A stretch of 64,000 nt of DNA from Holdemania sp. Marseille-P2844 (GCF_900120005.1 NZ_LT635452.1:248001-312000), one strand, 5' to 3'. Shown: positions 17,039-26,394, counted from the stretch's first letter. The notes: generated by a model not told the origin, from the letters alone. Numbers and translations are program-made.

Positions 17039-17067
17039 ATCATAGCAACATTCACACAGAAAAACAA
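17039..17067 (-). promoter_or_regulatory. Promoter of HD-like gene
   Basis: Minus strand TTGTTT (17062-17067), 17-bp spacer, TATGAT (17039-17044). Confidence 0.55.
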
Positions 17068-17118
17068 GTTATCCATCGTGAATAATTCATGAAAAACAAG
17101 GAAAGGAAGGGAGAAATC

Positions 17119-18516
17119 ATGTTTTTAGACACAAAAAAAGCGCAGCGGTATCTCGACCGGGCATTGGCGCGGGGCGGCGATTTCGCGGAGCTGTTTGAGG
17201 AAGAAAAGTGGACGTGCAGCGCTTCGATGCTCAACGGGAAACTGGAGGCGGCCAACAGCGGATTACGCTGGGGGCTGTCGATTAGGATCTTTGACGGGCT
17301 GCGCACGGTGTACGGCTATACCAACGAGCAGGAGGAGGAAAAGATCCTCACGGTGATCGATCAGCTGACCGCGGCGATCGGCCGCAAACGTGAGGCGGAA
17401 TGTCCGGCGATTCAGGAACAAATTATTCAGGATCAGCACGCCCCGGAAATTCCCGTGCAAAGCGTGACGTTAGCCCAGCGCCGGGCTTTGATGCAGCGGG
17501 CCAACGACGCGCTGCTGAACTACGATCCGGTGATCAAAAAAGCGATAGTCAATCTGGCTGATGAAGACCAGACCGTCATCATCGCCTCCAGCGACGGCAG
17601 GCTGGTGCGCGATAACCGCCAGCGGACGCGGCTGCGCATGCAGGCGGTCGCGATGGACGGCGACCGGATGCAGAATTCTGCGAAAGCACCGGGCGCGCAT
17701 GCCGGCTATGAATTCTATGATCAGATCGACGTCGAAGCGATGGCACGGGACGCTGCCCGCACGGCCAAGGTGATGCTGAACGCCGACGAATGCCCGAGCG
17801 GGGAAATGACCGTCGTGATCGACAACGGTTTTGGCGGCGTCATCTTCCATGAAGCCTGCGGCCATTCCTTAGAAGCCACCAGCGTTGCTTACGGCAATTC
17901 TGTCTTCTGCGGCAAGCTGGGTCAAAAGGTGGCCAGCGAGCTGGTCAACGCCGTTGACGACGGAACGATTCCGCATGCCTGGGGTTCCAACAATATCGAC
18001 GATGAAGGCCAGGCCACCCGCCGCAATCTGTTGATCGAAAACGGCGTGCTGAAGGGCTATTTGATCGATCCGCTGAATGCCCGGCGGATGGGTATGGAAG
18101 CGACCGGCTCCGCGCGCCGTCAGGATTACACCTTTGAACCGACGTCGCGGATGACCAATACCTTCTTGTTGAACGGCACGTCGACGTTTGAGGAAATTAT
18201 CGCCGATACGCCGTTAGGGTTGTATGCCAAGCGTTTAGGCGGCGGATCCGTGAATCCGGTCACCGGTGATTTCAACTTCGCGGTCCTGGAAGCCTATATG
18301 ATCCGCGACGGCAAGCTGGCTGAACCGGTGCGGGGCGCGACCCTGATTGGCAACGGCGCGGAAATTCTGTTCAGAATTGATAAGATTGCGGACAACGGTT
18401 CGCGCGAGCAGGGGATGTGCGGTTCCAAGAGCGGTTCGATTCCGACGGATGTCGGCCAGCCGACGATCCGCGTTACGCACATGACGGTCGGCGGCAAAGG
18501 AGGAAAATTGAAATGA
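17119..18516 (+). CDS. tldD: TldD metalloprotease
   Basis: 465 residues from ATG 17119, behind AGGGAGA; an upstream ATG at 17089 lacks a ribosome site. The TldD zinc motif HEACGH is at about 244-249 within GFGGVIFHEACGHSLEA, with the expected glycine-rich GNSVFCGKLGQ following and a C-terminal GxCGSKSGSIP region. TldD pairs with TldE to form a cytosolic protease that degrades unfolded peptides and matures some modified peptides. Its stop overlaps tldE as ATGA. Confidence 0.94.
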   Translation: MFLDTKKAQRYLDRALARGGDFAELFEEEKWTCSASMLNGKLEAANSGLRWGLSIRIFDGLRTVYGYTNEQEEEKILTVIDQLTAAIGRKREAECPAIQEQIIQDQHAPEIPVQSVTLAQRRALMQRANDALLNYDPVIKKAIVNLADEDQTVIIASSDGRLVRDNRQRTRLRMQAVAMDGDRMQNSAKAPGAHAGYEFYDQIDVEAMARDAARTAKVMLNADECPSGEMTVVIDNGFGGVIFHEACGHSLEATSVAYGNSVFCGKLGQKVASELVNAVDDGTIPHAWGSNNIDDEGQATRRNLLIENGVLKGYLIDPLNARRMGMEATGSARRQDYTFEPTSRMTNTFLLNGTSTFEEIIADTPLGLYAKRLGGGSVNPVTGDFNFAVLEAYMIRDGKLAEPVRGATLIGNGAEILFRIDKIADNGSREQGMCGSKSGSIPTDVGQPTIRVTHMTVGGKGGKLK

Positions 18517-19841
18517 TCGCGGAAACAATTTTAAGCTACGCAAAAGAAGAAGGCCTGGAAGAAGCGGAGGTCTATCAGAGTCAGACCCGGACGCTGCGCT
18601 TTGACATTCTGGACGGGCAGCCGCGCCAGTTTGTCGTTTCGGATAAAAATGGTCTCTCGCTGCGGGGGACGCGTCAGGGCCGCTGCGCCAGCGCCTATAC
18701 GGAGAAAACCGATGAAGCGTCATTGCGGGCCTTGGCGATTCAATGCCGCCAGCTGGCCGACGCTTTGGAAACAGAAGACACTGTGTTGTTAACGCCGGGA
18801 CAGACGCCGATGAACGACGACCGCGGCGATGATACACTCGCCCGCCGAACCGTGAGCGAGAAGATCGAATTCATGAAAAAGGTGGAAGCTGCGGCCCTGA
18901 AGCAGGATTCGCGAATCCTGCGGGTATCGGCCTGCGGTTATCAGGAAACGGAGTCCTTAACGACGCTGGCCAATACACAGGGGCTGAAGGCGATGCGGCG
19001 CTCGACGCTGGGCTTGATCACGCTGAGCGGCATCGCTTCCAATGGGAAAGAACAGACCAACGGCTTCAGCTGGCGTGCGATCAAGGATTTGGATGAGGAT
19101 AAAGCGGCTGAATTCGTTGAGGAAGCGGTTCGGGAAGCGGTGAACAAGCTGGACGCTGTGCGGATTCCTTCCGGCAGGTACCGGACAATTTTACGTTATG
19201 ACGTCGCGACGGATCTGTTGGCTTCCTTATGGGCAATGTTCAGCGCTGACCAGATTCAAAAGGATTTATCCATTCTGAAAGACCGGCAGGGTGAGAACAT
19301 CATGAGTCCGCTGATCACTATCGTTGACGAACCGCAGTTGCCCGATGGCTTTTCCAGCTGTGATTTCGATGATGAAGGCGTGCCGACCCAGCGCACAGTG
19401 ATCGTCGAAAACGGTGTATTCAAGGAAGCTTTATATGACCGCAAGAGCGCGCTGAAAGGCAGCCGGACTTCGACGGGCAACGGGTTTAAAAACGGCTGCA
19501 GCGCTCCGGTTCAGGTTTCGCCGACCAACCTGCTTGTAAAACCGGGGGATTTATCCCTGGATGAAATGATCACGCAGATCGAGGACGGCGTGCTGATTAC
19601 CGACTTACAAGGTCTGCACGCGGGACTGAACCCGCTGACGAGTGATTTCTCATTGCAGGCCAGCGGTTTTAAAATCGAACAGGGCAAGCTGGCCTATCCG
19701 GTTCATTTGATCACGATTGCGGGGAACTATCTTGAAATGATGAATTCAATTCTTGCCTTAGGCCATGACGGCCGTCAGGATTTGAACAGCGTGTGCTGTG
19801 GATCCCTGCTTGTCGATCAACTCGCAATATCTGGAGAATAA
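18513..19841 (+). CDS. tldE: TldE/PmbA protease subunit
   Basis: 442 residues from ATG 18513, behind AAAGGAGG; a longer frame from 18417 lies inside tldD. It has the overall TldD/PmbA fold but no HExxxH, as expected for TldE, which is the non-metal subunit of the heterodimer. Recognisable stretches are TGNGFKNGCSAPVQVSPTN and the C-terminal AGNYLEMMNSI. No precursor peptide gene was seen nearby, so a housekeeping or quality-control role is likelier than a dedicated peptide-maturation role. Confidence 0.92.
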   Translation: MIAETILSYAKEEGLEEAEVYQSQTRTLRFDILDGQPRQFVVSDKNGLSLRGTRQGRCASAYTEKTDEASLRALAIQCRQLADALETEDTVLLTPGQTPMNDDRGDDTLARRTVSEKIEFMKKVEAAALKQDSRILRVSACGYQETESLTTLANTQGLKAMRRSTLGLITLSGIASNGKEQTNGFSWRAIKDLDEDKAAEFVEEAVREAVNKLDAVRIPSGRYRTILRYDVATDLLASLWAMFSADQIQKDLSILKDRQGENIMSPLITIVDEPQLPDGFSSCDFDDEGVPTQRTVIVENGVFKEALYDRKSALKGSRTSTGNGFKNGCSAPVQVSPTNLLVKPGDLSLDEMITQIEDGVLITDLQGLHAGLNPLTSDFSLQASGFKIEQGKLAYPVHLITIAGNYLEMMNSILALGHDGRQDLNSVCCGSLLVDQLAISGE

Positions 19842-19868
19842 TTGTTAAAATAATTATTACATTTATTT

Positions 19869-19898
19869 AAAACACAGAGAAATCTGTGTTTTAATTTT
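19869..19898 (+). terminator. tldDE terminator and insertion target of intron copy 2
   Basis: Perfect 10-bp stem AAAACACAGA / TCTGTGTTTT with a GAAA tetraloop, then AATTTT; intron copy 2 starts at the next base. Confidence 0.85.
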
Positions 19899-21820
19899 GT
19901 GTGCCGGGCATGGCATACATCTAGTTGGTGAAAATCCAACCACGGGTATTTACCGCCAAGTGTAGTGAACCACAAGTCGTTAGCAGTGATGTTAAGGGTG
20001 AAGGAAGTGGTGTAGCAAAATCTTCGAGGTTACGAACAGAAACCTGATGAGGCTAAATGGTGGATAAGGTTGCGAAACAAACCAAAGTCCAAAAGGTAAA
20101 CGTAAAACCAAGACAGTAAATCAGGAACTTGTGAAGATAGGAAAGAGATGTATGTCTTACCCCGGGAGGTCTTGTGAACGATGAAGTCCAATAAACTTTA
20201 AAATCAGGGATGGTAGCATCGGTCGAAAAAGGTTTATCACAAGAAGTCAGCTGAGGTCATATTAGTTATCCAGCCTAGATAACGAAGGACTTAATGTATG
20301 TATAGTGTGAATCACTATGAGAAAATGTTCAAGCAATCCGAAAATGAGGATACTCTGAAACAATGAATCGTAATCATTGATGAGGAAAGTAGTGGGGATG
20401 GTCTTGGATAAATCTACGAGTAGAGGAGGAACAGCGAATGAGATTGATAGAAAAGATGCTAAGTAAAAGAAATATGGAACTGGCGATAAAGAAAGTCAAG
20501 AGTAACAAAGGCGCACCGGGTGTTGATAACATGATGGTGGAAGAAATTGACAAATATTTTGAAATACATGGAGAGGAAATTATAACCGCAATCATGAATA
20601 TGAAATATAAACCAAAGCCAGTAAGGAGAGTCTATATACCAAAAGCAGATGGAAAGCAAAGACCGCTAGGTATACCGACAGTAACAGATAGAGTAATACA
20701 ACAAGCATTAGCGCAGATACTGAGCGAAATATATGAACCACATTTCAGTGAAAACAGTTATGGGTTTCGCCCCAATAGAAGTGCACATAATGCGATGGAA
20801 CAAGTATTAGAATATCTAAACGAAGGATACGAATGGGTTATTGACATAGATATAGAAAAATATTTCGATACAGTACATCATGACAAGTTAATCTCAATAC
20901 TTAGAGAACATGTGAATGAAAGAGAAATACTGCATCTGATACGTTCGTTCTTAAAAGCAGGAGTTATGGAAGATGGACTAGTAAGTCCAAATGAAGCAGG
21001 AGTACCACAAGGAGGACCACTCAGTCCAGTACTATCAAATATATATTTAGATAAGCTTGATAAAGAACTTGAAGAGAGAGGGCTGCGCTTTGTGAGGTAC
21101 GCTGATGATGGTAACATCTTCGTAAAGAGCGAAATGGCAGCAGAAAGAGTAATGAAATCAATCACATGGTGGCTAGAAAGAAAACTATTCTTAAAAGTGA
21201 GTGCGACAAAGACCAAAATCGTAAGACCGACGAAAAGTAATTTTCTAGGTTTTACGTTCTGGAAAGGAAGTATGGGATGGAAGTGTAGGCCAAGCGATAA
21301 CAGGAAAGCGAAGTTATGCATGAAAATCAAAGAAATACTAAAACGGAAACACGCAGTAGCAAGACCATTAGCAGAGACATTTAAAAGAATAAACCAAATT
21401 ATACGAGGATGGATAAACTATTTCCGTATCGGAAGTATGAAACAATTCTTGGATAAATTCGGACAATGGTTAAGACACAAAATAAGAGTGGTTATTATTA
21501 AGCAATGGAAGATACCGAAACGGATTTATATAAATCTGCAAAGACTGAATAAACTGCAAAATTTTTCCTTTACAGAGGAAGACATATTTAAAGTAGCAAA
21601 TTCAAGACTAGGATGGTATCGAAGATGTGGAATGAATGTGGTAAACTACATCTTAAATCCCAGAATACTAGCCATAAAGAAAAAGGAAAGACAAGGCTTA
21701 GTCAATCCTTTAGAGTACTATCTAAGTTATTCGTGACAGCAATACATATGTAGCGCCGTATACGAGATCCGTACGTACGGTGCAATGGGAGGGGCGAAAT
21801 TTATTTTCCCTCTACCCTAT
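19899..21820 (+). mobile_element. Group II intron (class IIC-like), copy 2
   Basis: 1,922 bp, same length and same orientation as copy 1 and, as far as compared, the same sequence, displaced by exactly 7,959 bp. Begins GTGTGCC behind the tldDE terminator and ends CTACCCTAT. Identity of the copies points to recent retrotransposition. Confidence 0.92.
20438..21736 (+). CDS. ltrA: Group II intron reverse transcriptase/maturase, copy 2
   Basis: 432 residues, identical in translation to the protein of copy 1, including the YADD box at 221-224 and the maturase region, again without an endonuclease domain. Both copies therefore look functional. Confidence 0.95.
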   Translation: MRLIEKMLSKRNMELAIKKVKSNKGAPGVDNMMVEEIDKYFEIHGEEIITAIMNMKYKPKPVRRVYIPKADGKQRPLGIPTVTDRVIQQALAQILSEIYEPHFSENSYGFRPNRSAHNAMEQVLEYLNEGYEWVIDIDIEKYFDTVHHDKLISILREHVNEREILHLIRSFLKAGVMEDGLVSPNEAGVPQGGPLSPVLSNIYLDKLDKELEERGLRFVRYADDGNIFVKSEMAAERVMKSITWWLERKLFLKVSATKTKIVRPTKSNFLGFTFWKGSMGWKCRPSDNRKAKLCMKIKEILKRKHAVARPLAETFKRINQIIRGWINYFRIGSMKQFLDKFGQWLRHKIRVVIIKQWKIPKRIYINLQRLNKLQNFSFTEEDIFKVANSRLGWYRRCGMNVVNYILNPRILAIKKKERQGLVNPLEYYLSYS

Positions 21821-21854
21821 TTCTTAAATATGCTGGAAAATTTTACCTTTGGCG

Positions 21855-21860
21855 TATAAT
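21855..21860 (+). promoter_or_regulatory. -10 box before serine recombinase gene
   Basis: TATAAT 48 bp before the start at 21909; -35 weak. It lies 35 bp past the intron end, so it was not supplied by the intron. Confidence 0.4.
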
Positions 21861-21908
21861 TGCGTTTTGTATAGGGTTTTATATAGAATTGAAAAAGGAG
21901 GAAAGATC

Positions 21909-22505
21909 ATGACATGCCAAATCTATGGCTACGTACGCGTATCGACAAAGGATCAAAACGAAGACCGGCAGATGATTGCGATGTTGGAGTTCCCGGTACC
22001 TGAGAAAAACATCGTCGTTGAAAAGCAGAGCGGAAAAGATTTCAACCGGCCACGTTACCGGCGGCTTATCCGCAAGATGAAAAAAGGCGATCTGCTTGTG
22101 ATTAAAAGTATCGACCGCCTGGGCCGCAACTATGAAGAAATTATCCAGCAGTGGCGGTATCTGACCAAGGAAAAAGGGATTGATATCGTCGTTCTGGATA
22201 TGGCGCTGCTGGACACCCGGGAGGGAAAAGACCTGACCGGCACCTTGATCGCCGATCTGGTGCTGCAGCTGCTGAGCTATGTCGCGCAGACGGAGCGTGA
22301 GAATATCCGCCAGCGGCAGAAAGAAGGCATTCAAGCCGCGAAGCGCAAAGGCGTCCAATTCGGAAGACCCAAAATTCCAGTTCCCGATCAATTTACCGAG
22401 CTCAAGCAACAGTGGAAAAACAACGAAATTTCATCACGGCAGGCCGCTTCCCAGCTTGGCGTTTCGCACGAAACCTTTCTGCGGTGGTGCAAGCGTCAGG
22501 CTTAG
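21909..22505 (+). CDS. Small serine recombinase (resolvase/invertase family)
   Basis: 198 residues from ATG 21909 behind AAAGGAGGA. Catalytic Ser lies in YVRVSTKDQNEDRQ near residue 10; the arginines IDRLGRNYEE and ETERENIRQR of the resolvase active site are present. The C-terminus carries a helix-turn-helix, SSRQAASQLGVSHETFLRWC, for site binding. Such enzymes resolve cointegrates or invert DNA. No inverted repeat pair flanking an invertible segment was seen nearby. It may be a relic or driver of the accessory segment to its right. Confidence 0.9.
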   Translation: MTCQIYGYVRVSTKDQNEDRQMIAMLEFPVPEKNIVVEKQSGKDFNRPRYRRLIRKMKKGDLLVIKSIDRLGRNYEEIIQQWRYLTKEKGIDIVVLDMALLDTREGKDLTGTLIADLVLQLLSYVAQTERENIRQRQKEGIQAAKRKGVQFGRPKIPVPDQFTELKQQWKNNEISSRQAASQLGVSHETFLRWCKRQA

Positions 22506-22657
22506 TTTTCAGCCTGCCATCTAAAAAAGTAGACTTTTTATTACTGATCATTCCATCCCGAAACAGCCTGAAAATCAGCTGGTTTCACTTGTAAATTTAT
22601 TATATTCTGAATGTCACAAAAAGTCTGATTTAATTGACAAAAGGGGGGCAGAAAACA

Positions 22658-22900
22658 ATGCCGAAACCAAGTTTACTAGAGCTTCTGGCAAATCAATGCG
22701 AGTGTCCTTATCTGTCCGATCTGCATACGCAGCCCTATCATTACCCATTGAGGAATGTTGTTCTTCAGCTTGCCGCAGACAATTACAGCGATCAGGAATG
22801 GCGCGATAGCTTTGCGTATATTCTGGGACGGAAACCTCGCGCCCAAACGGCGGAAGAAATCAAACAGGAGCTGATTCAGACGATCGGCGAAAAAAAATAG
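22658..22900 (+). CDS. Small hypothetical protein
   Basis: 80 residues from ATG 22658 behind AAGGGGGGC. Soluble and acidic, rich in Gln and Glu, with CECPYLSDLH near residue 15 and a C-terminal helix RAQTAEEIKQELIQTIGE. The composition and ribosome site support a real gene, but no family is recognised. Followed directly by a terminator. Confidence 0.65.
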   Translation: MPKPSLLELLANQCECPYLSDLHTQPYHYPLRNVVLQLAADNYSDQEWRDSFAYILGRKPRAQTAEEIKQELIQTIGEKK

Positions 22901-22932
22901 AGATCCGGGTGTCCGGATCTTATTGCGTTTTT
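22901..22932. terminator. Bidirectional terminator
   Basis: 8-bp stem AGATCCGG / CCGGATCT with loop GTGT; T-rich on the plus side and eight A residues on the left, which become a T-run for the convergent GNAT gene. Confidence 0.75.
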
Positions 22933-23497
22933 AAAGCAGATTTTCAAGTTTATCAGCACATAGCGGAAAAGGCAGGATCGGCTGCGGATCTTTATCCGGA
23001 GTGCGCAGCGTTTTTCCCCATTCCACCACGTCATACCAGCTGCCGAGCTTGTATCCGGCTTGTTTTAGACAGCCCATCGGTTGAAAACCGGCTTTTTGAT
23101 GCAGATGCTCGCTGGCGGGATTGGGGCAGGTGACGACGGAAACCAGAGTGTAGTAGCCCTGAATTCGGGCCAGCTGCTCCAGTTTACTCAACAGCTGCGT
23201 CCCCAAACCCCGGCCGCGCTGATCCGCCCGCAGATAAATTGAAACTTCAGTCCACCATTGATAGGCGGCACGTGTCCGGAATGGATGATAATAGCCATAG
23301 CCAAGGATCGTCTGATTTTCATCGGTCATTACGATCCAGGGATTCAGCGCCGTCACTTCCGCAATCCGTCGACGAAACTCCTCGGCATCCGGCGCTTCTG
23401 TTTCAAAGGTGATCGCCGTTTCTTCAATATATGGCCGATATATATCTGCGAGCGATTGTGCATCCTCCATCTTTGCCCAGCGAAAATAAAATGTCAT
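22931..23497 (-). CDS. GNAT acetyltransferase, phosphinothricin acetyltransferase-like
   Basis: 188 residues from ATG 23497, 8 bp after GGGGG (ATG 23503 is a closer alternative). The N-terminal YRPYIEETAITFETEAP and the pyrophosphate loop RADQRGRGLGTQLL, followed by NPASEHLHQKAGF, are characteristic of the phosphinothricin/methionine sulfoximine acetyltransferase group. It probably acetylates an amino group of an amino-acid-like toxin or metabolite using acetyl-CoA. Single gene. Confidence 0.85.
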   Translation of the reverse strand: MTFYFRWAKMEDAQSLADIYRPYIEETAITFETEAPDAEEFRRRIAEVTALNPWIVMTDENQTILGYGYYHPFRTRAAYQWWTEVSIYLRADQRGRGLGTQLLSKLEQLARIQGYYTLVSVVTCPNPASEHLHQKAGFQPMGCLKQAGYKLGSWYDVVEWGKTLRTPDKDPQPILPFPLCADKLENLL

Positions 23498-23677
23498 TTT
23501 CATTCCCCCAATGTTTCAGATTTTGGTCTTATTATAAGCTATAAGTTGGAAACCGTAAATGCAGGCGTTAAACTTAATTATGAATTATTCATGAAGTCGA
23601 TGCAACACGGCTTTTGCGGCTTTTCGGAACATGTTAAAATAGAAACAAATAAGGAATTGCCGATTTGAGGTGAAAGT

Positions 23678-24373
23678 ATGAAAGAAAGGGGTTTTTTACG
23701 GAATTATCCATTAATAAGTTTAGACATTGCTTTATTTATCTTTGTTTTGTTGGACTTATTATTAATACCTTTAGGAATTGGTAAAATTATCAGAGCAAAT
23801 TGGTTGCCAGCTCTTGCTCTTTTGGTTTTTCAATACTTCTGTCTGAGTGATTATAGAATAAAAAGATGGAAAGGCATGGTTATTTTAACTGTTGATTTCC
23901 TTCTGGGAGGTTTATTTCTCAATATCTTTCCTGATCAAATCTTAGGAGGGCCCATGCTTGCCAGCGGTCTGGGTGTTGTTGTCTTTGCTGGAATTGAAAA
24001 AATATTTCCGTTCAAGAAAAATCAGCGCGAAAAGCTTTTATGCTTTGTCAATTTGTTTACTTTAGTTTATTTTCTCTTCTTTCCTTCCATACACGGAATT
24101 AAAAGTATATGTGAAGTTACTCAACAACTAAAAAATCAAAGGCAATCTGAAGTCCGCTTTGTAAATACAGTCAATTATACAAAAGCAGAAGTTTTCTTTG
24201 AGGATGAAATCAGTGAATTGACTTCGAAGGAACGAGTCCTTAATTACTATGGTTTTATCACCTTTGAAAATGGTAAGAATATTGGATTGATTGTTAGTCC
24301 CCATACCGGTGAAATTATTGTGGAGAAAGCTTTGAAAGAAAGTCCGGAAATTATGTTTTTAATGCTAAAATAA
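23678..24373 (+). CDS. Membrane protein of unknown function, tandem paralogue 1
   Basis: 231 residues behind GAGGTG. About five hydrophobic spans fill residues 9-150, followed by a polar C-terminal domain of about 80 residues ending GLIVSPHTGEIIVEKAL. The same layout recurs in the next two genes. The AT content is visibly higher than in flanking housekeeping genes. The tail pattern (..G.IVSP.TG.I..) recalls the end of PepSY-type domains, but this is a weak resemblance. No function can be assigned. Confidence 0.7.
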   Translation: MKERGFLRNYPLISLDIALFIFVLLDLLLIPLGIGKIIRANWLPALALLVFQYFCLSDYRIKRWKGMVILTVDFLLGGLFLNIFPDQILGGPMLASGLGVVVFAGIEKIFPFKKNQREKLLCFVNLFTLVYFLFFPSIHGIKSICEVTQQLKNQRQSEVRFVNTVNYTKAEVFFEDEISELTSKERVLNYYGFITFENGKNIGLIVSPHTGEIIVEKALKESPEIMFLMLK

Positions 24374-24398
24374 GTAAAAACGAGATGGGGGATATAAA

Positions 24399-25112
24399 AT
24401 GAAAGGAAAAGAATGGAAGAAGTACATTCTGATAGTTCTTATTATTTTGTTGTATGTTTTGGAATTAGGTCTTTTATGGAATTATTCTCATCGTATGTAT
24501 AAAGAAATTATTGAATTTAATTCGATTTTCTTAATTGGCCCGATCCTTTTTCTCATTTGGTTATTTTTTAGTAAAGAAAAATCTCAAGCTTGGATGAAGA
24601 ATGAGAAATTTGGAAGGGTTTTAGCAGTCGGACATTTATGTTTTGGAGTGCTTATTTTGTTAATCCCGTATGATCTTTCCTATCTGTATTTTATTTCTTT
24701 TGCCGTAGGATATGGGATCTATTATTATAGCTCTATAAATCAGATTTTGAACAGGGGTAAGCGTCTGTCAGTGTGCGCTCTATGTATATTGATGACAGAA
24801 CTCATTATGACTGTTACTTTTCCGCTTATAACTAATTTAAGAACTGTTGATAAAGCTGAAGAAGTTTTAATACGAATGGGATATACCGAGATTGAATATC
24901 ATACGAATACTTCGCCCATTAGTATCAGTTGGGTCTTTTCTGATCCTGTACCGGAAATGAGTGAACAAGAGAAGAAAACAGATTTATACGTTTATACAGC
25001 GATTCGGCAAGGGGAAAAGCTTGGAATTCTGATCAGTCCGACAACAGGACGGATTATAGCTCAAGCGCCCATTTCTGAGAATAAAGTTTTAAATCTATTA
25101 ATTCAATATTAA
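24399..25112 (+). CDS. Membrane protein of unknown function, tandem paralogue 2
   Basis: 237 residues behind GATGGGGG. About five spans (the first around 9-28), then a C-terminal domain beginning RTVDKAEEVLIRMGY and ending LGILISPTTGRIIAQ. Closest to paralogue 3: the two share the NLRTVDKAE/GMKTVNQAE boundary and VP-E-S/T-EKKT motifs. AT-rich like paralogue 1. Starts 25 bp after the previous stop, so one operon. Confidence 0.7.
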   Translation: MKGKEWKKYILIVLIILLYVLELGLLWNYSHRMYKEIIEFNSIFLIGPILFLIWLFFSKEKSQAWMKNEKFGRVLAVGHLCFGVLILLIPYDLSYLYFISFAVGYGIYYYSSINQILNRGKRLSVCALCILMTELIMTVTFPLITNLRTVDKAEEVLIRMGYTEIEYHTNTSPISISWVFSDPVPEMSEQEKKTDLYVYTAIRQGEKLGILISPTTGRIIAQAPISENKVLNLLIQY

Positions 25113-25140
25113 ACTCAAAAAAACATAGAAAGAGGTTATC

Positions 25141-25875
25141 ATGGAAGGGAAGACTAGTTTTTGGAACCGATATGGCCTGATGCTTTTGGGAATCCTGCTT
25201 TATGGAATAGATCTCGCATTGATCATTTTCGTTACACAGCGGTTGTATAAGAATATCGTAGAGGTGTCATTTGTTATGGCACTGCCTCCGATATATTTTG
25301 TGTTCTGGCTTATGCGCGGTAAAGAGGGCCGGGAAAAAAGACGCGAAGATGAGCTCAATTCCAGGCTGTCCCGATGGCTGGTGCCGCCGTTATTCTTTGC
25401 CATGGCGCTTTATATATGGGTCGAGATGCCCTATATGTTAGAATGGGGTTATAGTCTTGCCATGGGCGCTGGCACTTTATTGTATCATGCTTGTTTACGC
25501 AAACGGATTCCGGGCTGGGGACAGCGAATCTCTGAAATATATATCTGCATTTTGGTTTTAGAATTCTTTCTCATTCTTTCTTTTCCATTGATCACGGGAA
25601 TGAAAACTGTAAATCAGGCGGAAGCGATCTTAACGCGGCAAGGCGATGAAGACATCCACTATACGGCCAACATTTCTCCATCTGAGCTGGAACGGATCTT
25701 TAAAGCTGACGTGCCCGAGTTGACGCGCAGTGAAAAGAAAACTGGATTTTATGTGTTTTCAGCTCTGGATCAGGGAGAAGCGGTCGGCGTGATAGTCAGT
25801 CCGGCCAGCGGCCGGATTGTCAGGCAGGCTGCGTTATCCGACAATTTAGTATTGGATCTGATGATTCATCAGTAA
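25141..25875 (+). CDS. Membrane protein of unknown function, tandem paralogue 3
   Basis: 244 residues behind AGAGG. Same architecture as paralogues 1 and 2: membrane spans to about residue 155, then a domain with MKTVNQAEAILTRQG, DVPELTRSEKKTGFYVF and VGVIVSPASGRIV. Its GC content is nearer to the chromosome average than that of its two paralogues, suggesting different ages or origins of the copies. Function unknown. Confidence 0.7.
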   Translation: MEGKTSFWNRYGLMLLGILLYGIDLALIIFVTQRLYKNIVEVSFVMALPPIYFVFWLMRGKEGREKRREDELNSRLSRWLVPPLFFAMALYIWVEMPYMLEWGYSLAMGAGTLLYHACLRKRIPGWGQRISEIYICILVLEFFLILSFPLITGMKTVNQAEAILTRQGDEDIHYTANISPSELERIFKADVPELTRSEKKTGFYVFSALDQGEAVGVIVSPASGRIVRQAALSDNLVLDLMIHQ

Positions 25876-25885
25876 GGAGGACGGC

Positions 25886-26335
25886 ATGGATACGCTTAAA
25901 ACGATGGGGAAACGAATGAAACCGATTTTTGTCTTCGTGCTTTTGGAAGTCCTGCTGGCCGGCGTATTGATCGGCTGTCAGACGCAGGGCCTGGATTTGG
26001 ATGGAGATCTGCGGCTGATTCTTAGTTACTGCTTTGTTTTATTTGTCGCTTTGTTTCAATGCCTGGATTGTCCGGATAGGAAAATGGATCCGAAGAAATG
26101 GAAACATGCCATCTTGGCTTTTATTGCCGTTCTGGTTTTCGCGCTGTTGTATGACCTGCGCTGGGTAGATAATTGGAATTCGGTGAGGAACTTGCTTTCT
26201 ACGATAGGCACGGTAAGTACGCTGATTCTCCTTCTGATTCGTTTTATCCGTAAGCGGAAACTTTCCGTTGTCACAGGCTCGATGCTGCTGATGGCCAGCG
26301 ATGGAATTGCCGCTCTGCTTCTGACCTTCCTGTAA
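25886..26335 (+). CDS. Small multi-span membrane protein
   Basis: 149 residues behind AAGGAGG, 10 bp after paralogue 3 and so part of that operon. About five hydrophobic spans; a LLAGVLIGCQTQ segment in the first span looks lipobox-like but lies within a long hydrophobic stretch and is probably not processed. No homology recognised. Confidence 0.65.
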   Translation: MDTLKTMGKRMKPIFVFVLLEVLLAGVLIGCQTQGLDLDGDLRLILSYCFVLFVALFQCLDCPDRKMDPKKWKHAILAFIAVLVFALLYDLRWVDNWNSVRNLLSTIGTVSTLILLLIRFIRKRKLSVVTGSMLLMASDGIAALLLTFL

Positions 26336-26349
26336 CCGGAAGGATTTTT
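26325..26349 (+). terminator. Terminator of membrane protein operon
   Basis: 6-bp stem CCTTCC / GGAAGG overlapping the stop codon, then ATTTTTA. Confidence 0.6.
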
Positions 26350-26383
26350 AAGCAAATTACCTTTATTTTATTACCAGTCATGA

Positions 26384-26389
26384 TATAAT
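26384..26389 (+). promoter_or_regulatory. Extended -10 before cobalamin riboswitch
   Basis: TGATATAAT, with TATAAT at 26384-26389 just upstream of the riboswitch; no clear -35. Confidence 0.5.
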
Positions 26390-26394
26390 GGATT

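Noticed and set aside
18513-19841. TldDE as a peptide-natural-product maturation locus
   Set aside because: No precursor peptide, modification enzyme or exporter is nearby; a housekeeping role is simpler.
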